Below, piece after piece: positions 8,408 through 17,110 of a DNA stretch of 64,000 nt; position 1 is the stretch's first letter; each line of letters begins with the position of its first letter. The notes under the pieces are model-generated. The model was given only the letters and a program-made list of their open reading frames with translations, was not told the DNA's origin and made no database searches. The stretch is taken from assembly GCF_900114655.1 (NCBI RefSeq), contig NZ_FOTT01000015.1, forward strand, positions 1-64,000, read 5' to 3'. A program made the translations under genes and the position numbers. The stretch comes from Candidatus Frackibacter sp. WG13 (GTDB lineage Bacteria; Bacillota; Halanaerobiia; Halobacteroidales; Acetohalobiaceae).

Positions 8408-9388
8408 TTATCTAAAAGATGAAACCCATTTTTGTTGAATAATATTGACCTCTGGTTCTTGCATCATTTCATCCTGTTGTACCTTTCCCTTAAACATAAA
8501 TGAATCTAATGAATTCTGACTCTCAATGTAACCGCCACAAACTTCAAATTCATTACTATGTCTATTTGTATAATCTAAAGGTTGGAATGGTTTCTTTAAT
8601 TCTAAGTCCTTTTCATATATTTCATAGAGACGCCAAAGTAAGCCTTCTAATTCTGGTTCAGCTAGCTTAACTGGTAATTTAACATCTGATGCTTCTTTAC
8701 GAGAGATCATGTAATTGTGAGCATAAAGTTTTTCTGTCAAATAATTTATAATATTTTCTACTACTACTTCATCTTCACCTAAAGAGTGTAAAGATAATAA
8801 TTTTTTGGCTGTGGATCTAATTAGTAAGTAGTTACGACGTACATTTCCTAAAGCTAAAGGGTGTACCTTATTTACTAAATATGAGAATACTTTAATTAGA
8901 TTCTCTTCACTCTTTAAATTAAATTTCTGCTGAGCTAAATCAAAGTAAGAGCTAACATCCTCAACACTGATAGGAATTTTTGCTTCAGGGTTATTCGGAT
9001 CTTGTGGATTAAAAGCATTAGCTACAGTAGGGTCAATAGGACCTAACTCCCCCATTTTGCCCATCACAATCTCATTAGCTCCAAGACAGATTAATGTCCC
9101 GGCACTATAAGCCCTAAATGGTACTAAAACAGAGAAAAAATTACAATATTCACGGATTAAATTTACTAACCGCCAAGGTGTTAGTACATCTCCTCCGCGG
9201 GTATAGATAAATAAATCGACTTTTTCTTTAGGTTCTAACCTTTCTAAATGCTGATAAATAATCTTAATTGCATCGGGTGCAATCCTAGTGCTTATATTCT
9301 TTCTATCCCCTGTAAAATAACAGATGACATTTGAATTCCGTCTGTTACTTATTTCATTTATAATCTCTAACCTATTATCTCTACCCAC
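8408..9388 (-). CDS. SDH-family ClpP-fold serine protease
   Basis: The protein has about 326 aa and belongs to the SDH/SppA-like ClpP-crotonase fold (Pfam SDH_sah). Visible landmarks are DLFIYTRGGDVLTPWRLV (oxyanion region), the likely nucleophile in RAYSAGTLICLGAN, and MGKMGELGPIDP, the hallmark that follows it. There is no signal peptide or membrane segment, so it is probably cytoplasmic. I choose GTG 9388 because AGGAGG lies 6 nt before it; TTG 9391 is the alternative. It is divergent from two small heat-shock genes, which suggests a shared protein quality-control theme. The substrate is unknown. Confidence 0.8.
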   Translation of the reverse strand: MGRDNRLEIINEISNRRNSNVICYFTGDRKNISTRIAPDAIKIIYQHLERLEPKEKVDLFIYTRGGDVLTPWRLVNLIREYCNFFSVLVPFRAYSAGTLICLGANEIVMGKMGELGPIDPTVANAFNPQDPNNPEAKIPISVEDVSSYFDLAQQKFNLKSEENLIKVFSYLVNKVHPLALGNVRRNYLLIRSTAKKLLSLHSLGEDEVVVENIINYLTEKLYAHNYMISRKEASDVKLPVKLAEPELEGLLWRLYEIYEKDLELKKPFQPLDYTNRHSNEFEVCGGYIESQNSLDSFMFKGKVQQDEMMQEPEVNIIQQKWVSSFR

Positions 9389-9573
9389 CAAACTCCTCCT
9401 TTATTATCTTTTAATTAACTGAATTCATAACAAAATTTCGAGCATAATTATTAATATTATTTAATTTGTAGTTTTTATTATTCATTTAAATTAAAAATTA
9501 ATTAAAACTTCTAATAATTAATTATTAAAATCTAAATAATATATTAGAAAGCATTTATTAAGGAGGAGATTTT

Positions 9574-9945
9574 GTGGATAATAATTTTCATGTACAAAAT
9601 GCCCAAGGAAGTTCTTCTACTGGAAGTTCAAAATATAATAACCAAACATACTTTACACCGCAAGTAGATGTTGTAGAAGATAGTTCTACAATCCATTATA
9701 TTTATGAACTTCCAGGAGTTAATCCGAAAGAGATGAACGTTGAGCTTTCAGATGAAAGTGTTTATGTTGAAGGGAATATAGGTTCAATTAATCAACAACC
9801 GATTAAATTTTTGCACCAAGAGCGCAGGAAAGGTTCCTTTTTCCGTAAACTTAAGCTGCCTGTAAATGTTGATATTGATGCTGCAAAAGCTGATTTTTCA
9901 CATGGTTTACTAAAAGTTTCTTTTCCTAAAACCAGAAATTACTAG
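9574..9945 (+). CDS. Hsp20/alpha-crystallin small heat-shock protein
   Basis: This 123-aa ATP-independent chaperone has its alpha-crystallin domain at about residues 30-121. ELPGVNPKEMNVELS, the RRKGSFFRKLKLP segment and the closing A-x-x-x-x-G-L-L-x-V signature (ADFSHGLLKVSFP) are clear. The GTG start follows AAGGAGGAG. The N-terminal arm is short and Ser/Asn/Gln-rich. It forms a pair with a second Hsp20-like gene 70 nt downstream. Confidence 0.9.
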   Translation: MDNNFHVQNAQGSSSTGSSKYNNQTYFTPQVDVVEDSSTIHYIYELPGVNPKEMNVELSDESVYVEGNIGSINQQPIKFLHQERRKGSFFRKLKLPVNVDIDAAKADFSHGLLKVSFPKTRNY

Positions 9946-10018
9946 TATTATTTATCTTACAAAAGTCCATTATAAGGTTGGATAAAGAACATAAACTGGT
10001 AAAAATTATAGGAGGTTG

Positions 10019-10666
10019 ATGAGAATTTTACAGACACAACAGAGCCCATTTTTAGCGAGAAGTTCGTTTAGTATTCCGCAACAACAAGCATTTACAAATC
10101 AAGCACTACAGAGTGGGGTAATGAATACTGGTTATATCCCTCAGCAGCAAGCATTTGCTGGTCAAGGTTTACAGAGTGGAATGATTAATACTGGTTATGC
10201 TCCAATTTCTCAAGCTTGGTCTTATCGTCTTCAGCCTGTTTCTAATGCTGCAGCTTCTAATGCAATGAGTACAGGTATATCACAACAACAAATGGGAGGA
10301 CAGCAGTATACTCAGACTACTGCTACGCCTATGACTTCTACTGCAATGATGCAGCAACAGTCTACAGGAATTGTTGATCCTAGCATCGATATTTCAGAAA
10401 CTAAGAATGATTTAATTGTTGCTTGCAATATTCCGAATGCAAATCTTAATAATATGAATTTAACTGCAACTGAAAATTCCTTATCGATTTCTGCACAAGC
10501 ATTTGTTGGTAATCAAGTAAGTAGTGTTCATAGAACAATACCTTTATCAACAACAGTAAGAGCAGAAGCAGTTGATGCTAACTATTCTAATGGTATTTTA
10601 CAAGTGAGAATGCCAAAGAAAGAAGCAGGTACTAGAAAGCAATTGCAAGTAAACGTTACTGAGTAA
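10019..10666 (+). CDS. Hsp20-like protein with Gln-rich repeat arm
   Basis: This 215-aa protein has a C-terminal alpha-crystallin-type domain (about 120-210; VACNIPNANLNNMNLTATE, then ANYSNGILQVRMPK). Its long N-terminal arm is rich in Gln, Ser, Thr and Met. The arm contains two tandem 21-residue repeats starting IPQQQAF and ending NTGY (about 19-39 and 40-60). The domain has weak conservation and lacks the usual I-x-I tail, so it may be a spore-coat-type (CotM/CotP-like) or specialised Hsp20. I use ATG 10019 because TTG 10016 abuts AGGAGG; the spacing is short for either. Confidence 0.75.
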   Translation: MRILQTQQSPFLARSSFSIPQQQAFTNQALQSGVMNTGYIPQQQAFAGQGLQSGMINTGYAPISQAWSYRLQPVSNAAASNAMSTGISQQQMGGQQYTQTTATPMTSTAMMQQQSTGIVDPSIDISETKNDLIVACNIPNANLNNMNLTATENSLSISAQAFVGNQVSSVHRTIPLSTTVRAEAVDANYSNGILQVRMPKKEAGTRKQLQVNVTE

Positions 10667-10728
10667 TTATTAACAGTTAATTGAGTTTTAAAAACCGGTT
10701 TATGTTCACTAATAAAATAATAATTAAT

Positions 10729-10766
10729 GAAAACCTCTAATCTCAAGATTAGAGGTTTTCATTTAT
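10729..10766 (+). terminator. Terminator after the Hsp20 pair
   Basis: Perfect 15-bp arms (GAAAACCTCTAATCT and complement) have a 2-nt spacer and are followed by ATTT. The 10767-10990 stretch beyond it is AT-rich with nothing recognisable. Confidence 0.75.
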
Positions 10767-10998
10767 CTTGCAATTAATAATAAAGAATGTTATATTAATA
10801 TATAGTTATGCTAATTTTATAGTAAACTAACAATTTTAGCTATATAAGGTGCATAATTAATTGCTGGTGCCAGAAATTCTGTATTAATTATGTTTGAAAT
10901 TTAATTATGAAATTAGCTTATACAAGAATAGGATTAGTCTAAACAAAACTTATTAAAATCTTAATAATTTATTGTGAATTGGGAAATTTTATTATTAA

Positions 10999-11027
10999 AG
11001 AGGATTATTAAATGTTATCTAGAATTA
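10999..11027 (+). promoter_or_regulatory. SigH-like promoter of the yicC operon
   Basis: AGAGGATTA and CTAGAATTA are placed so that AGGA and GAAT are separated by exactly 17 nt, matching the SigH consensus (RnAGGAwww-N11/12-RnnGAATww) except for one base. It lies 50 nt before the yicC start. Confidence 0.5.
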
Positions 11028-11076
11028 TTTAGTGCAAGGTTGTTAATTGAAAGGATTAAGAAGAGGTGGAGTAATA

Positions 11077-11961
11077 ATGATTAGAAGCATGACCGGTTAT
11101 GGAAGAGCACAATTAGAAGATGATACTGAACAATTAATAGTGGAGGTTAAGTCTGTTAATTATAAGTATCGAAAGATTTATTTACATATGTCAGAACAAT
11201 TATCAGGATTAGAGCCTAAGATTAATGAAATTTTAAAAGGCGAGGTAAGTCGAGGACGAATCGATTACTCTTTAAGAATCAAGAGTGATGATGATCAGGA
11301 TGTGAAGGTTCGAGCTAATAAAAAAGCAGTTAAAGAGTATATTGATTCTTTACAAAAACTTCAGGATGAATTTGGTTTAACAGGAGAAATAGATATTAAT
11401 TTACTAACTCAATTCTCTGATGTATTAAGTGTAGAAGAAGTAGAGAAGGATATCGAAGAACTATGGCCGAAGGTGAAGGAAGTTACTAAGAAGGCTTTAG
11501 GTAATTTAATGGAGATGAGAAGTAAAGAAGGGGAACAGCTTTTTTCTGATTTTATACATAGATTAGAGAGAATTGAACACCTTATTAGTAAAGTAGAAAC
11601 TAGAGTTCCAGAGATAGTAGAGGAATATCAGTCTAAATTAGAGAATAGAGTCAATGACTTATTAAATAATGTAGAAATAGAAGAAGATAGATTAGCCAGT
11701 GAGGTAGCTATAATTGCTGACAAAAGTAACGTTACTGAGGAGATAGTTAGGGTTAAGAGTCACTTAGAGCAGTTTAGAGAGACTTTAGGTGAAGACATAG
11801 CAGAACCGGTAGGAAGAAAATTAGACTTTATTGCTCAGGAGATGCATAGAGAAATTAATACTATTGGTTCTAAGGTAAGTGACTCAGAAACTAGTAATTA
11901 TATTATAGATTTAAAGAGTGAAGTAGATAAAATTAGAGAACAGGTGCAAAATATAGAGTAA
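11077..11961 (+). CDS. yicC: YicC-family endoribonuclease
   Basis: This is a YicC/YloC-family protein, shown to be an endoribonuclease in E. coli and Bacillus. I choose the internal ATG at 11077 because the family begins MIRSMTGYGRA and AGAGGTGGAG precedes it; this gives 294 aa. The conserved VEVKSVNYKYRKIY motif is near residue 30 and the E-M-H-R-E-I-N-T-I-G-S-K block is near the C-terminus. It is the first gene of yicC-remA-gmk-rpoZ-coaBC-luxS, the usual Firmicutes order. Confidence 0.93.
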   Translation: MIRSMTGYGRAQLEDDTEQLIVEVKSVNYKYRKIYLHMSEQLSGLEPKINEILKGEVSRGRIDYSLRIKSDDDQDVKVRANKKAVKEYIDSLQKLQDEFGLTGEIDINLLTQFSDVLSVEEVEKDIEELWPKVKEVTKKALGNLMEMRSKEGEQLFSDFIHRLERIEHLISKVETRVPEIVEEYQSKLENRVNDLLNNVEIEEDRLASEVAIIADKSNVTEEIVRVKSHLEQFRETLGEDIAEPVGRKLDFIAQEMHREINTIGSKVSDSETSNYIIDLKSEVDKIREQVQNIE

Positions 11962-12009
11962 AAATATAATAAGTATTTTATTTATAGGTATATAAGGGGG
12001 ACATTAAAG

Positions 12010-12255
12010 ATGAAAGTAGAACTAATTAATATCGGATTTGGGAATATTGTGGCTGCAAATCGGATTATAGCGATTGTGAGTCCAGAATCTGCACCAATTA
12101 AGAGAATAATTCAAGAAGCAAGAGATAGAGGTATGTTAATTGATGCTACATATGGCCGAAGAACAAGAGCAGTAGTAATAACCGATAGTGACCATATTAT
12201 CTTATCAGCAGTTCAGCCAGAAACAGTCTCGCAGCGATTAGGTGATGATGAATAA
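12010..12255 (+). CDS. remA: RemA-family DNA-binding regulator (DUF370)
   Basis: The 81-aa protein matches RemA/YlzA (DUF370), beginning [19 protein letters not shown] and with the conserved [19 protein letters not shown] core. In Bacillus, RemA is a ring-forming DNA-binding activator of matrix and osmolyte genes. It lies between yicC and gmk, its usual position, with an AAGGGGG Shine-Dalgarno. In a halophile a link to osmotic control would be natural, but nothing in the sequence proves it. Confidence 0.93.
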   Translation: MKVELINIGFGNIVAANRIIAIVSPESAPIKRIIQEARDRGMLIDATYGRRTRAVVITDSDHIILSAVQPETVSQRLGDDE

Positions 12256-12279
12256 AGGGAGCAAAAGGAGAGGAAGCTA

Positions 12280-12852
12280 ATGTCGGAAAAAGGAAAATTG
12301 ATTATATTATCAGGCCCTTCGGCTGTAGGAAAGGGAACAGTAATTGAAGCACTAATGGCTGAGTACCAAGATATAGCTTATTCTATTTCTGCAACTACTC
12401 GCAAACCTCGTTCTGGTGAAAAGGATGGGGTTGATTACTTTTTTCTTTCAGAAAAAGAGTTTAAGCAGAAGATAAAAGAAGATGAATTTATAGAATGGGC
12501 TGAGGTTCATGGTAATTATTATGGTACTCCTAAGGACTATGTAGAAGATACTATGGCCAAAGGTCAAGATGTAATCTTAGAAATAGATATTCAAGGAGCT
12601 GCTCAAGTTAAAGACAAATATGCAGAAGAAGTATTTATCTTTTTGGCACCTCCTTCTTTGAAAGAATTAGAATCACGAATTCATAAACGAGGAACTGATA
12701 GCAAAGAAGCAATCGAAGTTAGAATGGAAAATGCAACGGAAGAGATGGAGAAAGCAGAGAACTATGATTATATGATAGTAAATGATAAAGTAGAAAAGGC
12801 TGTAGAGCAATTAAAGGCAATCATTATTGCTGAAAGGTGTAAGATAGACTAA
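12280..12852 (+). CDS. gmk: Guanylate kinase
   Basis: Guanylate kinase phosphorylates GMP to GDP with ATP. The 190-aa protein has the P-loop GPSAVGKGT (about 12-20), the GMP-binding segment SISATTRKPRSGEKDGVDYFF and the lid region SRIHKRGTDSKE. The length is about 15 residues short of E. coli Gmk but usual for Clostridia-like groups. It is 24 nt downstream of remA in the same operon. Confidence 0.96.
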   Translation: MSEKGKLIILSGPSAVGKGTVIEALMAEYQDIAYSISATTRKPRSGEKDGVDYFFLSEKEFKQKIKEDEFIEWAEVHGNYYGTPKDYVEDTMAKGQDVILEIDIQGAAQVKDKYAEEVFIFLAPPSLKELESRIHKRGTDSKEAIEVRMENATEEMEKAENYDYMIVNDKVEKAVEQLKAIIIAERCKID

Positions 12853-12874
12853 AAATTTAAGGGGGAATGATAAA

Positions 12875-13084
12875 ATGTTAGCATATCCACCAATGGATAA
12901 ATTATTAGAAAAGACGGGAGACGAGTATACTTTAGTTATTCAAGCTGCTAGACGTGGACGAAAGTTAAATCAAGGTGAAGAGCCAGTAGTAGAATGTAAG
13001 ACATCAAAGCCAGTTTCAAATGCTTTAGAAGAAATCTTAGCTGGCAAATTACAATATATCCCTGTAGAAAAACAAAAAGAGTAA
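12875..13084 (+). CDS. rpoZ: RNA polymerase omega subunit
   Basis: This 69-aa protein is RpoZ, which binds the beta-prime subunit and assists RNA polymerase assembly. It has YTLVIQAARRGRKLN (the omega signature A-A-R-R-A/G-R-x-L) and a downstream KPVSNALEEILAGKL segment. It is 22 nt downstream of gmk and 12 nt upstream of coaBC. Confidence 0.95.
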   Translation: MLAYPPMDKLLEKTGDEYTLVIQAARRGRKLNQGEEPVVECKTSKPVSNALEEILAGKLQYIPVEKQKE

Positions 13085-13096
13085 TGGAGCGTTAAT

Positions 13097-14323
13097 ATGA
13101 AGAATAATAATCTGTTAAGCAGCTTAAAAAAGAAGAATATTTTATTAGGGGTTACCGGAGGTATTGCTGCTTATAAATCATTAGAAATAGTTAGTAGGTT
13201 AAAGAAGGCAGGTGCTGAGGTAGATGTAATTATGACTGAGGCTGCCACGAAGTTTGTACAACCGCTTAGCTTCCGCTCTTTAAGTCATAATCCGGTAGTG
13301 ATTGATATGTTTTCTGAACCTAAACAATGGGATGTTAAACATATTGCCTTGGCAGAAAAAGCTGATCTTTTTCTAGTTGCACCTGCAACCGCTAATATTA
13401 TTGGTAAGATTACTAATGGAATAGCTGATGATATGTTATCAACAACGATAATGGCTACGACTGCGCCAAAAGTCTTAGCACCAGCTATGAATCATAATAT
13501 GTATATGAATTCGGTAGTACAGCGTAATCTAAATGACTTAAATGAATTAGGTTATAAAATAATCGAAGCAGATTCTGGATATTTAGCCTGTGGAGTAGAA
13601 GGTAAAGGAAGGTTACCTGACCCAGAGGTAATAGTAAATTATATAGCTGAAGAATTAAGGGAAGAGCCAAAAGATGATTTAGTAGGAAAGAATATATTAG
13701 TAACTGCTGGAGGAACACAAGAGCCATTAGATCCAGTTCGTTACTTAGGAAATTATTCATCAGGGAAGATGGGCTATGCCATTGCTAGACAAGCAGTTAA
13801 TCGAGGAGCTAATGTCACATTAATTAGTGCCCCTACCAATTTAAAGGCTCCCACTGAGGTTAAAGTGGTTTCGGTAAAAACAGCAAAAGAGATGTATGAA
13901 GCAGTAATGGAGATTCAGAGTGAACAGGATATCATTATAAAAGCAGCTGCAGTAGCCGATTATCGTCCAGAAATTAAAGCTAAGAATAAATTAAAGAAAG
14001 ATGGTTCTGATTTGCAGATTAAGTTAAAGCGTAATCCGGATATTTTAGCTGAATTAGGAGAAGTAAAAGAAGATAAGGTTTTAGTAGGCTTTGCTGCTGA
14101 ATCAGAAGAGTTAGTAGCTAATGCTAAAAAAAAGCTAGAGAATAAGAATTTAGATTTAATTATTGCTAATGATATCACGGCAGAAGACGCCGGTTTTGGT
14201 ACAGACACTAACCGGGTGATTATGATTAGTAAAGATGAAGAGCTAGAAATCCCTAAGACTTCTAAAGATAAAGTGGCACAGAAATTATTAGATAAGGTAA
14301 GTAAACTTTTAAAGATCAGTTAA
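13097..14323 (+). CDS. coaBC: Bifunctional phosphopantothenoylcysteine decarboxylase/synthetase
   Basis: CoaBC performs two steps of coenzyme A synthesis: CTP-dependent ligation of cysteine to 4-phosphopantothenate (CoaB) and FMN-dependent decarboxylation (CoaC). The 408-aa protein shows the CoaC flavin region GVTGGIAAYKS at about 18-28, PAMNHNMY near 130, and the CoaB start GGTQEPLDPVR near 204 followed by NYSSGKMG. The operon position upstream of priA is typical, although luxS, an ABC importer and metK intervene here. Confidence 0.96.
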   Translation: MKNNNLLSSLKKKNILLGVTGGIAAYKSLEIVSRLKKAGAEVDVIMTEAATKFVQPLSFRSLSHNPVVIDMFSEPKQWDVKHIALAEKADLFLVAPATANIIGKITNGIADDMLSTTIMATTAPKVLAPAMNHNMYMNSVVQRNLNDLNELGYKIIEADSGYLACGVEGKGRLPDPEVIVNYIAEELREEPKDDLVGKNILVTAGGTQEPLDPVRYLGNYSSGKMGYAIARQAVNRGANVTLISAPTNLKAPTEVKVVSVKTAKEMYEAVMEIQSEQDIIIKAAAVADYRPEIKAKNKLKKDGSDLQIKLKRNPDILAELGEVKEDKVLVGFAAESEELVANAKKKLENKNLDLIIANDITAEDAGFGTDTNRVIMISKDEELEIPKTSKDKVAQKLLDKVSKLLKIS

Positions 14324-14359
14324 AAAAGTGATGTATTTGAAAAAGGAGTGAAGCGCAGA

Positions 14360-14803
14360 ATGGATATCAAAGTAGAAAGCTTTCAGTTAGACCATACAAA
14401 AGTTAATGCTCCGTATGTAAGAAAAGCAGGTAAGATTGAGACTCCAAAAGGAGATATTATCCAAAAGTATGATTTGAGATTACTACAACCTAATGAAGGG
14501 GCAGTATCTACCGCAGCCTTACATTCTTTAGAACATCTATTAGCTGGTTATATGCGCGAAAGGATTGAGAATATAGTTGATATTTCGCCGATGGGATGTA
14601 GAACTGGATTCTATCTTATTGTAGTAGGGGAGCCTGCAGTTGATGAAGTTAAAGCAGCATTAATTGATTCATTAAAAGTTATATTAGAGACCGATGAAGT
14701 AGAAGCAACTACAGCTAAAGAATGTGGCAACTATCGTGATCATTCATTATTTGGTGCTAAAGAATATTCTAAGGAAGTCCTAGCTAACTTTAAAAACAAG
14801 TAA
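14360..14803 (+). CDS. luxS: S-ribosylhomocysteine lyase LuxS
   Basis: LuxS cleaves S-ribosylhomocysteine to homocysteine and DPD, the precursor of autoinducer-2, recycling SAM-derived waste. I use ATG 14360, 11 nt after AAAGGAG, rather than GTG 14348; this gives 147 aa. The metal-binding HSLEH motif, the active-site Cys in SPMGCRTGF and the third metal ligand in [10 protein letters not shown] are all present. It lies 36 nt after coaBC and 3.8 kb before metK, so two SAM-cycle genes flank the ABC importer. Confidence 0.95.
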   Translation: MDIKVESFQLDHTKVNAPYVRKAGKIETPKGDIIQKYDLRLLQPNEGAVSTAALHSLEHLLAGYMRERIENIVDISPMGCRTGFYLIVVGEPAVDEVKAALIDSLKVILETDEVEATTAKECGNYRDHSLFGAKEYSKEVLANFKNK

Positions 14804-14809
14804 TTATGA

Positions 14810-14838
14810 TTGACTTTTAATAAAAAATTAGTTATAAT
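14810..14838 (+). promoter_or_regulatory. SigA promoter of the ABC importer leader
   Basis: TTGACT, exactly 17 nt, then a perfect TATAAT. It begins just after the luxS stop and would start a leader RNA of about 325 nt before the lipoprotein gene. Confidence 0.85.
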
Positions 14839-14844
14839 TTGTAG

Positions 14845-15128
14845 TGTAGAGGTTAGGTAGTCTAACATAAGCTAGGATTAGTAGGAAATATTAGTAGGAT
14901 TAGTAGTTAGATTTAGTAAGTAGTACGTTAATTAAAAAAGGGTAGTTAGGTTTTTACGGTGGGAGATAACTTATATATGCTATCTAAACTTATTATGCTT
15001 ATTAGGATATTTATACATTAAAAGTATTAGAGTGTTAAATATTCCTAGTAAAGTATTCATAAGGGATAGTATATAATGTAGTTTGCCTATGGATAACTAA
15101 GGCACTCCGACTAGGAGTGTCTTTTTTT
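14845..15128 (+). promoter_or_regulatory. Attenuator-like leader ending in a terminator
   Basis: A long untranslated leader ends in a strong terminator (GGCACTCC / GGAGTGTC, then seven T) at 15101-15128, only 42 nt before the first importer gene. An upstream segment, TTCCTAGT (about 15042-15049), can pair with ACTAGGAG inside the terminator and AGAGTG (near 15031) with its left arm, which would make an antiterminator. I see no T-box AGGGTGGNACCGCG and no obvious Trp-rich leader peptide, so the signal sensed is unknown. Confidence 0.55.
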
Positions 15129-15170
15129 ATTTTAAATTATGAACTTTAAAAGAGGAGTGAGTAGTTAACG

Positions 15171-16169
15171 ATGAACTTAACAAAGAAGAATTTAATTGTA
15201 GGACTGTTAGTATTGACTTTGATTTTAACAGTAGTAGGTTGTAGTCAGAAAGCTAGTAATAATGCTGATGGTAAATTGAAAATAGGAGTTGTTCAGATTG
15301 TAGAACATCCGGCATTAGATGCTGCGCGGAAAGGTTTTGTTGATTACTTAAATGAAAACGATTATAAAGAAGGTAAAGATGTAGTTTATGACTATCAAAA
15401 TGCTCAAGGAGATATGTCTAATGCACAAACGATAGCTCAACAGTTTAAGAATGATCAAGTAGATATGATTCTAGCAATAGCAACGCCAACTGCTCAGGCA
15501 GCAGCAAATGTTACTTCTGAGATTCCAATTTTAATTACAGCAGTTACTGACCCAAAAGCGGCAGGTTTAGTTAAAGATTTAAAAACGCCAGGAACTAATG
15601 TAACAGGAACTAGTGATTTAACTCCAGTTCGGAAGCAGTTAGAACTATTAAAGAAGATTAGCCCAGACGTTAAGGATGTAGGGATTTTATATAATGCAGG
15701 AGAAACCAATTCGGTAGTGCAAGCGAAACTTGCTAAGAAAGTAGCTAAGGACTTAGGATTGAACTTAGTAGAAGCAACAGTTAGCACGACTAGCGGGGTT
15801 TTGCAGGCAGCCCAGTCATTAGTAGGTAGAGTAGATGCATTCTATGTACCAACAGATAATACGGTAGCATCTTCTATTCAAGCAGTAGCTAAGGTTGCTT
15901 ACGACGAAGACTTACCTTTAATTGTTGGTGAGAAAGGGATGGTTGAAGGTGGAGCTTTAGCTACTAGAGGAATCGATTATTATAAGTTAGGAAGACAGAC
16001 AGGAAAGATGGCGACTAAAGTACTTAAAGGTGCTAATCCAGCTAAAATGCCGATTGAGTACTTAGAAAATACTGAATTAATTATTAACCAGGATGCAGCT
16101 AAAGAGATGAATATAGATCTACCACAAAAATTAGTAGATGAGGCGGCAGAAATTTTAAAAGTTAATTAA
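15171..16169 (+). CDS. ABC transporter substrate-binding lipoprotein (PF04392 family)
   Basis: This 332-aa lipoprotein has a signal peptide with lipobox VVGCS (Cys near residue 24). The body matches the ABC_sub_bind family (TrpX-like), with GVVQIVEHPALDAARKGF at the start of the mature domain. Related systems import tryptophan or other aromatic amino acids, but the family is broad and the ligand cannot be read from sequence. It is followed by its permease (31 nt) and ATPase (18 nt). Confidence 0.88.
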   Translation: MNLTKKNLIVGLLVLTLILTVVGCSQKASNNADGKLKIGVVQIVEHPALDAARKGFVDYLNENDYKEGKDVVYDYQNAQGDMSNAQTIAQQFKNDQVDMILAIATPTAQAAANVTSEIPILITAVTDPKAAGLVKDLKTPGTNVTGTSDLTPVRKQLELLKKISPDVKDVGILYNAGETNSVVQAKLAKKVAKDLGLNLVEATVSTTSGVLQAAQSLVGRVDAFYVPTDNTVASSIQAVAKVAYDEDLPLIVGEKGMVEGGALATRGIDYYKLGRQTGKMATKVLKGANPAKMPIEYLENTELIINQDAAKEMNIDLPQKLVDEAAEILKVN

Positions 16170-16199
16170 GTTTTATCAGTAAAGAATGGAGTGTTATAT

Positions 16200-17093
16200 A
16201 TGGCTTTGGATGTAATATTTAGTTCAATGGAACAAGGGTTAGTTTATGGGATTATGGCTTTAGGTGTTTACCTAACTTTTAGAATTTTAGACTTTCCCGA
16301 CTTAACTGTAGATGGCAGTTTTCCTTTGGGAGCTGCAGTTACGGCTAAATTAATTGTTAGTGGTGTTGACCCAGTTTTAGCAACTCTGGTAGCTATAGTT
16401 ATCGGAGCTTTAGCAGGAGTAATTACTGGTCTTTTGAATACTAAACTAAAAATCACTGGTCTTTTGTCAGGTATTTTAACAATGACTGCTCTTTATTCTA
16501 TTAATTTACGGATTATGGGGCGGGCTAATATTCCTTTGCTTAATCAAGAGACGATATTGACAAAGCTAAAAGCAATAGGTCTTAATGGTGAATGGCAGGC
16601 TGGTATCTTCTTTTTAGTACTAATCTTAGCCTTAAAGTTTTTAGTTGACTGGTTCTTGCATACAGAATTAGGTTTAGCTTTAAGAGCGACTGGTGACAAT
16701 AAACAGATGATTAGAAGTTTAGGAGTTAATACTGATTTTATGATTATTTTAGGTTTAGCTTTATCAAATTCGTTAGTAGCTTTATCTGGTTCCTTAGTAG
16801 CTCAATATCAAGGATTTGCCGATGTTGGGATGGGAATTGGAATGATTATTATCGGTTTAGCGTCAGTTATTATTGGGGAAGTAGTCTTTAGTGACCGAAT
16901 TATTACTTTAGCTACTATAAGTGTAATTGGGGGTTCTTTGCTTTATCGATTAGCAATTACTGCTGCTCTAAGACTAGGTTTTGCTCCCACAGATTTAAAG
17001 ATTGTAACGGCACTTTTAGTAGTGATTGCCTTAGGAGCACCGACTTTAAAGAAAGAGTTAGATTTCAGTTTTTTATCTAAAAGTAGCACGTAA
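16200..17093 (+). CDS. ABC transporter permease (TrpY-like)
   Basis: This 297-aa hydrophobic protein has about eight or nine membrane segments and belongs to the branched-chain-type permease family (BPD_transp_2). It opens with a membrane segment around MEQGLVYGIMALGVYL and carries the conserved RILDFPDLTVDGSFPLGAA segment characteristic of permeases paired with PF04392 binding proteins. I choose ATG 16200, 8 nt after GGAG, rather than GTG 16191. It forms the membrane channel of the importer with the neighbouring lipoprotein and ATPase. Confidence 0.88.
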   Translation: MALDVIFSSMEQGLVYGIMALGVYLTFRILDFPDLTVDGSFPLGAAVTAKLIVSGVDPVLATLVAIVIGALAGVITGLLNTKLKITGLLSGILTMTALYSINLRIMGRANIPLLNQETILTKLKAIGLNGEWQAGIFFLVLILALKFLVDWFLHTELGLALRATGDNKQMIRSLGVNTDFMIILGLALSNSLVALSGSLVAQYQGFADVGMGIGMIIIGLASVIIGEVVFSDRIITLATISVIGGSLLYRLAITAALRLGFAPTDLKIVTALLVVIALGAPTLKKELDFSFLSKSST

Positions 17094-17110
17094 TTGAGGA
17101 GTGAAGTATA

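Noticed and set aside
9392-9573. Replication origin suggested by extreme AT content
   Set aside because: No DnaA boxes or dnaA/dnaN genes; a divergent promoter region explains it.
13485-13760. Antisense frames inside coaBC, priA, metK and other genes
   Set aside because: They are shadows of well-conserved genes in other frames with no start signals or family features.
14845-15128. T-box riboswitch before the TrpX-like importer
   Set aside because: The conserved AGGGTGGNACCGCG box is absent.
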